Source: a virus
Virus record (IMG/VR): IMGVR_UViG_3300032287_004484
Span: 1 to 64,000 of that record
Strand: one strand, 5' to 3'
DNA length: 64,000 nt
The position numbers and the translations under genes are program-made. A model generated the notes under the pieces. It was not told the origin of the DNA. It worked only from the letters and a program-made list of their open reading frames with translations, and did not search any database. Positions 55,226-63,281 of the stretch are shown here, piece by piece; position 1 is the first letter of the stretch; each line of letters opens with the position of its first letter.

Positions 55226-55777
55226 ATGAAAGGAAAAAGTTTTCAAGATTACTTAAGTGTAATTAAAGAAGAAAAAAACATTAAAGAAATTGAACCAGTA
55301 GAAATTAAAGAGGAAAAACAAACGAAGAAAGTATCCTCTAAGATAAAAAAAGAGAAACCAAAAGGATCATCTTTTTCTTGTCCAGTAGAAACTAAAGATG
55401 TAGAAGCTAATTTAAAAAATCGTCAAAAAGCAATCTATGATTTTGGTTATGGTCCATTAAATCCAAAAGAAGATAACGAAGAATTTTGGAATTCAAAAAC
55501 TGAAAAATGGAGACTAGAATCAGTTGAAGAAGCTCAAAAAAGCCTTTGCGGAAATTGTGCAGCTTTTGTAATAACTAAAAAAATGTTAAATTGTATTGCT
55601 GATGGTCTATCTCAAGGAGATTCTAATAAAGAAGATGCTTGGGCAACAATAGAAGCAGGTAAACTTGGATTTTGTGAAGCGTTAGATTTTAAGTGTTCCG
55701 CTTTAAGAACTTGCGATGCTTGGATAGTTGGTGGACCAATAGTAGATAAAATAACAGAAGATAAAACTGTTTCTTAG
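55226..55777 (+). CDS. Cys-rich phage protein with CTS-like start, 183 aa
   Basis: SD AAGGA. Starts MKGKSFQDYLSVIKEE, then a Lys/Glu linker, then a conserved phage domain: NRQKAIYDFGYGPLNPKEDN EEFW, SLCGNCAAFVITKKMLNCIA, LGFCEALDFKCSALRTCDAW VVGG-like end. Six or seven Cys in CxxC, C, C..., C...C spacing suggest a metal or Fe-S site; related proteins are found in many large phages, sometimes annotated as high-potential-iron-protein-like. Possibly packaged in the virion. Confidence 0.75.
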   Translation: MKGKSFQDYLSVIKEEKNIKEIEPVEIKEEKQTKKVSSKIKKEKPKGSSFSCPVETKDVEANLKNRQKAIYDFGYGPLNPKEDNEEFWNSKTEKWRLESVEEAQKSLCGNCAAFVITKKMLNCIADGLSQGDSNKEDAWATIEAGKLGFCEALDFKCSALRTCDAWIVGGPIVDKITEDKTVS

Positions 55778-55778
55778 A

Positions 55779-56108
55779 ATGTTAAAGAATATATATAACT
55801 TTTTATTTTTTAAAACATTATTCGAGAAATCTTATAATGGAAGAGATATAAAAATTTTTTTAGATATTGATAATAAACATGGTTGGTATATTAAATTTTT
55901 TATTGAAAAAAACGAAAAATTAATTTTAAATCAAGATGTTTTTTATTTTAAAGTTTATAAAGAAAAATCTTATAAGTTAAAATCTCATAGAATTTTTTTA
56001 AATTACTTTAAAGACAATAAAAATAAAATTAATAATTTAATTGAAAATAAATTTTATGATTTTTTTATCGAGAAAAATCAAAAATTAAAATTATTTAAGG
56101 ACATATAA
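55779..56108 (+). CDS. Hypothetical protein, 109 aa
   Basis: Starts just after the previous stop. Phe/Lys-rich (FLDIDNKHGWYIKFFIEKNE; IENKFYDFFIEKNQKLKLF). No family recognised. Lies in the nucleotide-metabolism operon. Confidence 0.6.
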   Translation: MLKNIYNFLFFKTLFEKSYNGRDIKIFLDIDNKHGWYIKFFIEKNEKLILNQDVFYFKVYKEKSYKLKSHRIFLNYFKDNKNKINNLIENKFYDFFIEKNQKLKLFKDI

Positions 56109-56109
56109 A

Positions 56110-56784
56110 TTGAAGGCTGAACTTCTAAGTGTTTTTGGTGATGATTTAATGGTAGTAAACGCTGCTAGAGTTTCTTATGGTAAAAATAAAAAAGTTTTTG
56201 ATCTTAATGACGAAAAGCTTCTTCTTTTTTTAATTAAACATAAACATGTTTCACCATTTAGACATCCTCAATTACAATATCGTATCAGCTGTCCAATTTT
56301 TGTTGAAAGACAATTATTTAAACACCAAATAGGATTAACAGCAAATTCTATTAGTGGAAGATACGTAGATTTTTCAGAAGATTTTTGGGTTCCTACTGAA
56401 TTGCGTTATCAAAGTAAGGATTCTAAACAAGGTAGTGGAGATTCTTTTATTGACGAAAATCTATTAAAAGAAATGATTGATCATATTGAAAATTCTAAAA
56501 TAATATATCAAAAATTAAATGATAATAATGTTGCTAAAGAATTATCTAGAACCATTCTTCCGTTAAGTTTAAATACTCAGTTTATCTGGACTGGATCACT
56601 ATGGGCCTTTATTCACCTTTTTAAGTTAAGACTTAAAAAAGATGCTCAAAAAGAAACTAGAATAGTCGTCTCTCAGATGTTTGATTTATTATTTGAAACA
56701 AATTCTTTTAATTCTAGTTTAAAACTATTAATCCACAATTATTTAACTCTAGATGGATACGAAGGTAATTTAAGATTTGATTAA
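56110..56784 (+). CDS. thyX: Flavin-dependent thymidylate synthase
   Basis: 224 aa, TTG start with AAGGACA upstream. VVNAARVSYG, KHVSPFRHPQLQYRISCPIF VERQ, then KHQIGLTANSISGRY, the ThyX signature (RHR...S.N..S.RY with the first His-Arg partly changed to KHQ), and LPLSLNTQFIWTGSLWAFIH LFKLRL, as in the C-terminal half of the family. Makes dTMP from dUMP using FAD and methylene-THF. The presence of ThyX frees the ThyA-like enzyme at 50735 for another job. Confidence 0.9.
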   Translation: MKAELLSVFGDDLMVVNAARVSYGKNKKVFDLNDEKLLLFLIKHKHVSPFRHPQLQYRISCPIFVERQLFKHQIGLTANSISGRYVDFSEDFWVPTELRYQSKDSKQGSGDSFIDENLLKEMIDHIENSKIIYQKLNDNNVAKELSRTILPLSLNTQFIWTGSLWAFIHLFKLRLKKDAQKETRIVVSQMFDLLFETNSFNSSLKLLIHNYLTLDGYEGNLRFD

Positions 56785-57142
56785 AATTTTTTTAGATGAC
56801 ATAAGAATACCATTAGATGATCAATGGATTATAATTAAAGATTATGAACAATTTATTGAATATGTAGTTAAAATTAATTTTAATGAAATATATGAAATAT
56901 CACTAGATCATGATTTAGGATTTTTGGATGAAAATTATGAAAAGACTGGATATGATGTTGCTAAATGGTTAATAAAATATTGTCAAGATAATAATTATAT
57001 TTTACCTTTAATAAAAGTTCACTCAGCAAATACTGTTGGAAGTAATAATATTATTTCTTTAATTAATAACTATTTAAAATTTATGAAAAAAGATCAAAAT
57101 TGTATTTCTCATGTGGTAAAATTAAAAAGGACAAAAGATTGA
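56777..57142 (+). CDS. cREC-type receiver-like protein, 121 aa
   Basis: TTG start overlapping thyX. KIFLDDIRIPLDDQWIIIKD YEQF, then EISLDHDLGFL, TGYDVAKWLI and IKVHSANTVGSNNI. The pattern LDD.R.P ... SLDHDLG ... TGyd.a.WL ... vHSaN..G..n matches the cyclic-phosphate-processing receiver-like domain (cREC). This family is predicted to act on nucleotide or RNA phosphates; the true substrate is unknown. Confidence 0.72.
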   Translation: MIKIFLDDIRIPLDDQWIIIKDYEQFIEYVVKINFNEIYEISLDHDLGFLDENYEKTGYDVAKWLIKYCQDNNYILPLIKVHSANTVGSNNIISLINNYLKFMKKDQNCISHVVKLKRTKD

Positions 57143-57360
57143 ATATTTTAAAAATATCATGTTCTTCAAATACAAATGAAAATGAATTTAAAGAATTAAA
57201 TAAAATGATTAATTCAATTTGTAAGTATCCTTATGAATCTGGATTAGATATTAAATTTAAATTTTATTCTTTTTCTTTTAGTGATATTCACGATATGAAA
57301 AATTGCATGAATGCAATATCCTATAATTTTAAAAATTTAAAAATACAACATATTAAATAG
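57139..57360 (+). CDS. Hypothetical protein, 73 aa
   Basis: Starts with TTG in a TTGA overlap with the previous stop, AAAGGA upstream; the longer in-frame ATG at 57100 lies inside the preceding gene and has no SD. ILKISCSSNTNENEFKELNK, strand-helix profile. Function unknown. Confidence 0.6.
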   Translation: MNILKISCSSNTNENEFKELNKMINSICKYPYESGLDIKFKFYSFSFSDIHDMKNCMNAISYNFKNLKIQHIK

Positions 57361-57397
57361 AACTTATATATAATAATATATAAATAAAAGGTATAAT

Positions 57398-57925
57398 ATG
57401 AAAAAAATAATAGGCTTTTGTGGAGTTATAGGATCTGGTAAAGATTATAATGCAGATAAACATGTTAGAGAGGGATATGTTAAAGTAAATTTTGCAGATG
57501 TTTTAAAGAAAATAGTTTTTAAAATGTTAAAAATTGAAAATAATTTTAATTATGAGGTATTTAAAGAAACATATTGGAATCCAGTATATAAAAATCTTAC
57601 CTCACTTAACGGAAGAGATTTTTTACAATTAGGAAACATTATGCGTAATGTTGTAGATGAAAATATTTGGATTAATTCTTGGGAAAAAGAAGTACAAAAA
57701 CATGATAAAATAGTTACTAGTGATGTTCGTTATAATAATGAAGCTAAAAAAATAATATCTTTAGGCGGAGAAATATATTTTTGTAATTATAAAAGTAATT
57801 TTAAATATAATTCTAAAATAAAATTAGAATCAGAACAATTATCTCAATCTTTATTAAATAAAGGTTTTAAAGATGGAGATAATTTAACTGAATTTTTTAC
57901 TAAATTAAACGATCAAATATTTTAA
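57398..57925 (+). CDS. T4 gp1-like deoxynucleotide monophosphate kinase
   Basis: 175 aa. P-loop GVIGSGKDYNAD, then VKVNFADVLKKIVF, FLQLGNIMRNVVDENIWI, TSDVRYNNEAKKI. The P-loop, the (Q)xxGxxxR helix with ..n.W and the DVR(Y/F)xNE motif are those of T4 gene 1-type dNMP kinases, which accept hydroxymethyl-dCMP as well as dTMP and dGMP. It fits a modified-base pathway with 50735. Confidence 0.78.
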   Translation: MKKIIGFCGVIGSGKDYNADKHVREGYVKVNFADVLKKIVFKMLKIENNFNYEVFKETYWNPVYKNLTSLNGRDFLQLGNIMRNVVDENIWINSWEKEVQKHDKIVTSDVRYNNEAKKIISLGGEIYFCNYKSNFKYNSKIKLESEQLSQSLLNKGFKDGDNLTEFFTKLNDQIF

Positions 57926-57937
57926 AGAGGAAAAAAC

Positions 57938-58216
57938 ATGTCAAAAGAAAAAGTAACAATTAAAGAAAAAAAGAATGAACAAATAGTTGAAGCTAAAAAA
58001 AATATTTTTCATAGCGATGAATTAAAACAAAGTGATTTAAAAATTAATAATGTTTTTTTTATAAGTCCAAAGTATAATCCTGGATGTTTAAAAAGAATGA
58101 AATCGCCTACTAATAAACAAAGAAAGTATCAAATTGAAAAAGAATTATATTATATTAGAGATAATAAAAAAGTACATCTTTCAAAAGGTGAAACTATATA
58201 TTTTACTTCTAATTAG
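57938..58216 (+). CDS. Hypothetical protein, 92 aa
   Basis: SD AGAGG. Very basic; NVFFISPKYNPGCLKRMKSP, then GETIYFTSN. The end meets the leftward lysis operon in the palindrome CTAATTAG, which supplies TAG stops to both strands. Function unknown. Confidence 0.65.
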   Translation: MSKEKVTIKEKKNEQIVEAKKNIFHSDELKQSDLKINNVFFISPKYNPGCLKRMKSPTNKQRKYQIEKELYYIRDNKKVHLSKGETIYFTSN

Positions 58217-58613
58217 AATATGATAAGCCAGTAACTAATCCAATTACAAATCCAAATCCTATTTTTTTAGTGTAATCAAAAACAATACCTAAAAGAGTAG
58301 GATCATATTCTTCTTTTGTTGACTCAAAACATAAAAACTTTTCTTTTTCTTCTTTATCAGAAAAACAATAAATTGTAGTAAAAGAACTATAACTTTCATT
58401 TATTCTTTCATTCTTTTTTTTATCAACAATAATTATTTTAGAGTTTCTTATATCTTCTAATTGTTTTACCATTTTAGAAATACAAAGTAATCTTTCTTTA
58501 GATTCAGTAATATTAGAACATCCAATAGAAATATTAGGTGAATAATTAATAATTTTTTCTGGTGTAGAACAATTATTTATTAGTAGCGCCAAGATTAGAA
58601 CAATAATTTTCAT
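58209..58613 (-). CDS. Lipoprotein, candidate outer spanin
   Basis: 134 aa. Signal MKIIVLILALLINNC with the lipobox Cys at 15 (Asn at -1), a helical middle, and a C-terminal Gly-rich hydrophobic segment (GFGFVIGLVTGLSYS). Its start overlaps the end of the 58573 membrane-protein gene by 41 bp, as in Rz/Rz1 spanin pairs, and it is in the lysis cluster. Spanins lack sequence conservation, so the call is by architecture. The C-terminal hydrophobic tail is unusual for an o-spanin. Confidence 0.6.
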   Translation of the reverse strand: MKIIVLILALLINNCSTPEKIINYSPNISIGCSNITESKERLLCISKMVKQLEDIRNSKIIIVDKKKNERINESYSSFTTIYCFSDKEEKEKFLCFESTKEEYDPTLLGIVFDYTKKIGFGFVIGLVTGLSYSN

Positions 58614-58899
58614 CTTTACATACCTCTTTTATTAAATTATGATCTACTAAATTATCAAGATTTTTATAAATACAACTATGTTGTTCAGCAATGCACTCTA
58701 AAAAATTCATATCATTTTTATAATTAGCGTTAACAATCTCTTTACTTACAACTTGATTTTCATTGTGATTAAAAGTAGAAAAATATTGGAATATAATACT
58801 AATAGATATTAAACTAATAAAAACATACAGTAAAATTTTTGTATTATTAACAACAAAATCTTTTACTGTATTTAATATAATTTTTAAAAAATCATTCAT
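58573..58899 (-). CDS. Membrane protein, candidate inner spanin
   Basis: 108 aa. One N-terminal span (LLYVFISLISISIIFQYF), then a periplasmic region with four Cys (FLECIAEQHSCIYKN, IKEVCKDENYCSN). Overlaps the lipoprotein gene. The i-spanin assignment rests on topology and position; the periplasmic part is shorter and more Cys-rich than usual. Confidence 0.55.
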   Translation of the reverse strand: MNDFLKIILNTVKDFVVNNTKILLYVFISLISISIIFQYFSTFNHNENQVVSKEIVNANYKNDMNFLECIAEQHSCIYKNLDNLVDHNLIKEVCKDENYCSNLGATNK

Positions 58900-59008
58900 T
58901 ACTAAATCCTATATATGCTTCTGATAAATTATTACTAATAATTATCTTATAAGTTACATAAGAAGCTAATAATAAAACGCCAATAAAAACTTTACCCTTG
59001 TTTTTCAA
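58892..59008 (-). CDS. Tiny membrane protein, 38 aa
   Basis: TTG start inside the end of the preceding holin-like gene, reading KNKGKVFIGVLLLASYVTYK and ISNNLSEAYIGFSNE; stop overlaps the next start. One hydrophobic span. Too short for certainty, but it fills the gap exactly and overlaps both neighbours. Possible holin or antiholin. Confidence 0.45.
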   Translation of the reverse strand: MKNKGKVFIGVLLLASYVTYKIIISNNLSEAYIGFSNE

Positions 59009-59369
59009 TAGAACTTTCATTATTATCTCCAGTAGCTGTTTTAATCTTGTTAATCATTATCCTTGAAGCATTAGCTTTTAAATAATCTATAACATCTTTT
59101 AATCCTAATTCATATAACGATGTACTTAAAAAATATGAATTAATTAGCGCTTTAACTTCTAAGTCGTTTGATCCAAAATATTTAACAACAAAATAATAAA
59201 AAACACCTAGCAAAACACTATGTAGTGCTGTTAAATATACTTTTTTAATTCTTTCAAGTAAAAAATTAGAATAAAAATTTAAATCCCATAAAAAATTATT
59301 ACCTAAAATAATCAAACAAATAAAGTAAATATCAAAACTTCTCTCAAATAAACTTGTTATATAATCCAT
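58992..59369 (-). CDS. Holin-like membrane protein, 125 aa
   Basis: Three hydrophobic segments (YFICLIILGNNFLWDL; LTALHSVLLGVFYYFVVKYF; region around LINSYFLSTSLYELG) and a charged, Ser/Asn-rich C-terminus. It directly follows the peptidase gene (stop/start shared) in the lysis cluster. Holin by context. Confidence 0.62.
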   Translation of the reverse strand: MDYITSLFERSFDIYFICLIILGNNFLWDLNFYSNFLLERIKKVYLTALHSVLLGVFYYFVVKYFGSNDLEVKALINSYFLSTSLYELGLKDVIDYLKANASRIMINKIKTATGDNNESSIEKQG

Positions 59370-59986
59370 TATATTTCTCCTAAATATATTATTCTAAAAC
59401 CTTTAACTCTTGGTCCATTCGCTGCTTTAGACGATTCTTCCATAACTTGTATCATCTTATCCATTGGATACGAAACATATTCTCCAGCAAAATCTTTTAC
59501 TTCTGTATAACTCTTTTTAAAAAAATCAAATTTTCCATATGGATCATGAAATATAAAACTCTTATTTTCTTCATCTAATCCAACCATACAAATATAATGT
59601 CCATCACCAGTTAATTTGGTAGAAGTCATTATTGGAGAACCAGAATTTAAAGCTTTTTTTATATCATCAATAGTTCCACCATGTGGTTTAACTACTGCTT
59701 TTCTTTTAACTCCATGTTTTTGTAAAAATTTATTTATAGATGTTTCATAGTTAGATTGAAAAGCGCTCTTTCTAGAAGATTTACCTTGTAACCAAGAAGC
59801 ATCTATATCTGTAATAAATTCTTTTACAAATTTATCGCTAGCAGCTTCAGGTATAAAAGCAGACATCATAATACAAGCAGATGTAGGACCACATTGAGCA
59901 GTTCCTTTAAAATTAATATTTTGTTCTTTAATAACTATCGTATCATTATTGACTTGCCAGTTATATGGTACATCTAACTTTATCAT
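59369..59986 (-). CDS. C39-like peptidase, probable endolysin
   Basis: 205 aa. Papain-like fold of peptidase_C39_2 type: AQCGPTSACIMM (catalytic Cys32), GDGHYICMVGLDEE (His, about 129) and FHDPYGKFDF (Asp, about 146). No signal peptide. With a holin-like gene next to it, it is likely to cut cross-links in host peptidoglycan. A structural-protein protease is a weaker alternative. Confidence 0.75.
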   Translation of the reverse strand: MIKLDVPYNWQVNNDTIVIKEQNINFKGTAQCGPTSACIMMSAFIPEAASDKFVKEFITDIDASWLQGKSSRKSAFQSNYETSINKFLQKHGVKRKAVVKPHGGTIDDIKKALNSGSPIMTSTKLTGDGHYICMVGLDEENKSFIFHDPYGKFDFFKKSYTEVKDFAGEYVSYPMDKMIQVMEESSKAANGPRVKGFRIIYLGEI

Positions 59987-60046
59987 TTACTTTTAACCTC
60001 TACTATTATTTTTAAAATATAGAGAAAATTATTTTATTATTTTTTT

Positions 60047-60490
60047 TTATTTAGAAGCTATACTTCTTACAATCTCATCTAAACGATTATGAACTCTAAC
60101 AAGACCTTCTCTAAATTCTTGATGCAAAGAACTTTCAATTTTTTTTATTTCATTTTTATTATTTTCTAATTCGCGATCTAATATATTTAGGACTGTTTTT
60201 GTACTTTCAATTTCTGCTATTTTAATTCTATTCTCTTGTAAAACTGTATGAGTTTCACCAATAAATCTATCAATTTTTTCTTCAATTCTTTGTAGTTTTA
60301 TATCTAATTTATTATTATTTTGTTCAGTTTGATCTTCTATTTTTTGAATTTTTTTATCAAAATCTCTTTTTGCCTCTTCAATGTTTTCTTTTGAAATTTG
60401 ATTAATTAAATATTTCATCGAAAGTAAAATAAGTGGAACCACACAAATGTTTAAAATATTTATTATGGTTAAGATTTCTTTAAATTCCAT
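60047..60490 (-). CDS. Membrane-anchored coiled-coil protein, 147 aa
   Basis: N-terminal span (ILTIINILNICVVPLILLSM), then a long coiled coil (KRDFDKKIQKIEDQTEQNNN ... IEEKID, ... IESSLHQEF). First gene of the lysis cluster. Could be an alternative i-spanin (N-terminal anchor plus coiled coil) or a tail-lysis connector. Confidence 0.65.
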   Translation of the reverse strand: MEFKEILTIINILNICVVPLILLSMKYLINQISKENIEEAKRDFDKKIQKIEDQTEQNNNKLDIKLQRIEEKIDRFIGETHTVLQENRIKIAEIESTKTVLNILDRELENNKNEIKKIESSLHQEFREGLVRVHNRLDEIVRSIASK

Positions 60491-60570
60491 TTTTAGTCCT
60501 AAAAAATTATATATACTATTTTTAAAACAAATATGTAAAAATTATTATTTTTATTTTAATTATATAAAAA

Positions 60571-62049
60571 TTAAAGTGTTAAAGCAACCACTTCTTTTGC
60601 TGGACTTATACCATTAGTATTATATAAAATATCTCTAAAAAAACTATTAACGCTACTATCATCAGTTATAAGTATTCTCGTTACAGATCCATTTGGTCCT
60701 GATGGAGATGGTCCAATTCCTTGTATATCATATGATCCTGGTGTTGTAGGAGAAGTTGTTCCATATTTATTAAATAACCAAACCGATCCAGTTTGAGCTT
60801 TAGGAGAAGTTGATAATCCACCATTAATTCCACCTCTACCAGGTCTAAAAGTAATAGAAGAAGATATATCGCCTATACAAAAAACTGTTAAATGAGCACC
60901 ACCAGTAGAGCCACCTGGACCACCATTACCACCATTTCCACCAGGTGAACCAGGTGAACCAAGAACGGTTGGACCATTTAAACCCTGTCCAGTAAAAGAA
61001 AAACCTTGCCCGCCTGCGCCACCAAAAGTTGATCCTCCAGATGTACCTTGACTAGGAGCAGTATTAGCTGAACTAGGAGTGCCTAAACCAATATAAGAAG
61101 TAGAAAGTGTTCCAGCTGAATTTCCAGATATACCTGGTGTTGCCCAAGCACCTGGTCCACCAGGTCCACCTGTTTGTGTAGGATGAGCAACAGAGGTTCC
61201 TGATCCACCTGCTCCACCACCACCTCCACCAGCATTTAAATATCCATTGCCTCCTGGATTTCCATTTCCAGAGTAACCACCATAAGACCAATATTCTGTA
61301 AGTGTATCAAATCCTGGTACATATGATAGAGCGCCACCTACTCCACCACCACCAGTTCCTTGACCACCATTACCACCTGATCCGCTATTAATACCGTATT
61401 CAATAGGCATAGATGATGCTGATCCACCGGCTCCATTAGTCCATCCTGGAGAACCAAAAGTTGGAGCAGATCCAGCATAAGGAGGAGGTTGTGAAAAAAT
61501 ACCTCCAGGAAAACCCCCTAGTCCAGTTCCACCTGCTCCACCTGGACCACCAGTTCCGCCTAATCCGCCATTAACGCCATCAGGAGAAGTGATAGTTCCA
61601 CCACCTAATATAGATCCACGAACTATAAGAGGAGTTCTAATAAGATTAAGAGTACAACCTGTAGGTATTATTAAATCACCTTGAACTTCTAATATAGACC
61701 AATCGTTTATTCCACTTCTTACTGTTAGAGTAATATTAGATCCACTAATAGTTAAGTTATTAACTATACCTCTTTTTCCACTTAAATTAAAAACATAATT
61801 AGATGAAATAATAATATTATTAAGAGTTTCTTTTGGCTTTAGATCGTAAACAGTAGAATTTATTCTTATTTTTAATCCAGCATTAGAAGGACTTTTATCA
61901 AACCAAATATTAGGTGTAGAAGGTTGTTGAAAAGGGATTTCAGATATTACTAATTGCTGAGTGAAGTTTATTGATTTATTAATGTTTAATCCAGTAGGAG
62001 TATTATCAATATTCTCTAATTGAGAAAAATCAATCTTAGTAAGTGCCAT
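60571..62049 (-). CDS. Gly-rich tail adhesin, 492 aa
   Basis: N-terminal 150 residues of beta-helix type (NNLTISGSNITLTVRSGIND, TPLIVRGSILGGGTITSPDG), then about 230 residues of GG/PGG-rich sequence with 40% Gly, then a conserved C-terminal domain (SSSITFRPGRGGING, AQTGSVWLFNKYG, VNSFFRDILYNTNG). Gly-rich loops of this kind form polyglycine sandwich receptor-binding tips (as in T-even gp38 adhesins). Its C-terminus is homologous to that of the gene at 63278. Confidence 0.75.
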   Translation of the reverse strand: MALTKIDFSQLENIDNTPTGLNINKSINFTQQLVISEIPFQQPSTPNIWFDKSPSNAGLKIRINSTVYDLKPKETLNNIIISSNYVFNLSGKRGIVNNLTISGSNITLTVRSGINDWSILEVQGDLIIPTGCTLNLIRTPLIVRGSILGGGTITSPDGVNGGLGGTGGPGGAGGTGLGGFPGGIFSQPPPYAGSAPTFGSPGWTNGAGGSASSMPIEYGINSGSGGNGGQGTGGGGVGGALSYVPGFDTLTEYWSYGGYSGNGNPGGNGYLNAGGGGGGAGGSGTSVAHPTQTGGPGGPGAWATPGISGNSAGTLSTSYIGLGTPSSANTAPSQGTSGGSTFGGAGGQGFSFTGQGLNGPTVLGSPGSPGGNGGNGGPGGSTGGAHLTVFCIGDISSSITFRPGRGGINGGLSTSPKAQTGSVWLFNKYGTTSPTTPGSYDIQGIGPSPSGPNGSVTRILITDDSSVNSFFRDILYNTNGISPAKEVVALTL

Positions 62050-62091
62050 ATATTTATATTTTTAATCTAAATATCAAAAAAATTTTATTTT

Positions 62092-62724
62092 TTAATAACT
62101 CCATATGACAGCGCTATATTTTGTTCCTTTAACAATTGATTTTGATTCGTGAGGATGTGTGTAATTAGATGGAAAAACTAAAACATCTCCTATTTTTGGA
62201 GATATAGAAACATCTTGTCTTGGAAAATAAGTTTCTCCACCAACAAAATCATCATTTAAATAAAATATAAACGATAAAGTTCTTTTTACTTCTAAATTAA
62301 ATCCACCATCTATATGTTCTTTATAAAAATCTTCCTCTTGATATTTTAAAACTTGAAATCCTTCATCTCCATTATATTTTATATGAGTTTCTAAATTTTT
62401 ATCAAATTCATATTTATAAATTTTCATTAATTGTTCCATACAAACTTTAAATGAATAAGATAAAATTGAGTGAGCTTTAAGAAGTTCAGAATGTGCGCCA
62501 AAAATTTGAGTTAAAAATGACACTTGAGTTTTACGATAATTTTCTACTTTTCCAAAAGTTGTTGCTTCATCCCATGAAGCTTTATTCTCTATTGTATCAA
62601 TTATAAATTTACAATCATCTTTTTTAATAACATTTTTAAAAACAATAATATCGTCTGTATTTTTATATTTAAATTTAACAGGAGATTCTAACTCATAAAA
62701 ATCTTTTACATTAGTAGAATTCAT
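62092..62724 (-). CDS. 2OG-Fe(II) dioxygenase, prolyl-4-hydroxylase-like
   Basis: 210 aa. YKEHIDGGFN (HxD metal ligands, about residues 136-138), RTLSFIFYLNDDFVGGETYF, then GDVLVFPSNYTHPHESKSIV KGTKY (second His and the 2OG-binding residues). This is the PKHD/P4H pattern. Phages carry many such enzymes in structural gene regions with unknown substrates. Here it lies between two Pro/Gly-rich tail adhesins, so those are obvious candidates. Confidence 0.82.
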   Translation of the reverse strand: MNSTNVKDFYELESPVKFKYKNTDDIIVFKNVIKKDDCKFIIDTIENKASWDEATTFGKVENYRKTQVSFLTQIFGAHSELLKAHSILSYSFKVCMEQLMKIYKYEFDKNLETHIKYNGDEGFQVLKYQEEDFYKEHIDGGFNLEVKRTLSFIFYLNDDFVGGETYFPRQDVSISPKIGDVLVFPSNYTHPHESKSIVKGTKYSAVIWSY

Positions 62725-62726
62725 AA

Positions 62727-63281
62727 TTATTCCTCATTAATTGAATTTTTAGATTCAATAATTATATTAGATAAATTATTATATAATTCAAGATATATTT
62801 TTTTAGCTTCTTCTAAAGAAAAATATATATATTTTTTAATATCGTTACCTTTAATACAATTTATTTTTATATTTTCAAGACCTAGTGTAATTTGACTTAA
62901 AATATTAATTTGATCGTGTAATTCAAAATCTATATAATAAATATCATTATCATTTTGATATAAAAAACTTTTTTTATTATCTTCAAACTGTTTTATTTTT
63001 TTTAAAACTTCAGATTCTTTTTGGTTATTTTTTTCAATATATAAGTTTAAATTTTCTATTGCTTTTTGACGATCATCTAATTTTTTTAATTGAGTATTTA
63101 GAGTTATCTCTCCAGTTTCAAAATTTAAAATTGGAAATTTAACTTCATTGTCTGTTAAAATATATAGACCTAAATAAAGTTTATAATCATTATCATAAAC
63201 ACCTTGAATAAATTTTAACTCCTCTTCTCCATTTTCTCTTTTTATTAAATATACATTATAAGGTTTTTTAATTTCTTTCAT
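62727..63281 (-). CDS. Tail-associated coiled-coil protein, 184 aa
   Basis: YNVYLIKRENGEEELKFIQG, a beta-rich N-terminal part, then a helical region (DRQKAIENLNLYIEKNNQKE). Its start overlaps the stop of the adhesin upstream and its stop lies three bp from the dioxygenase start. Chaperone or tail-fibre assembly role is by analogy of position. Confidence 0.55.
   Translation of the reverse strand: MKEIKKPYNVYLIKRENGEEELKFIQGVYDNDYKLYLGLYILTDNEVKFPILNFETGEITLNTQLKKLDDRQKAIENLNLYIEKNNQKESEVLKKIKQFEDNKKSFLYQNDNDIYYIDFELHDQINILSQITLGLENIKINCIKGNDIKKYIYFSLEEAKKIYLELYNNLSNIIIESKNSINEE

Noticed and set aside
61073-61291. Leftward Trp/Arg-rich open frame inside the adhesin gene
   Set aside because: Out-of-frame reading of Gly/Pro codons (GGT GGA gives WW/RW-type codons); no start signal.
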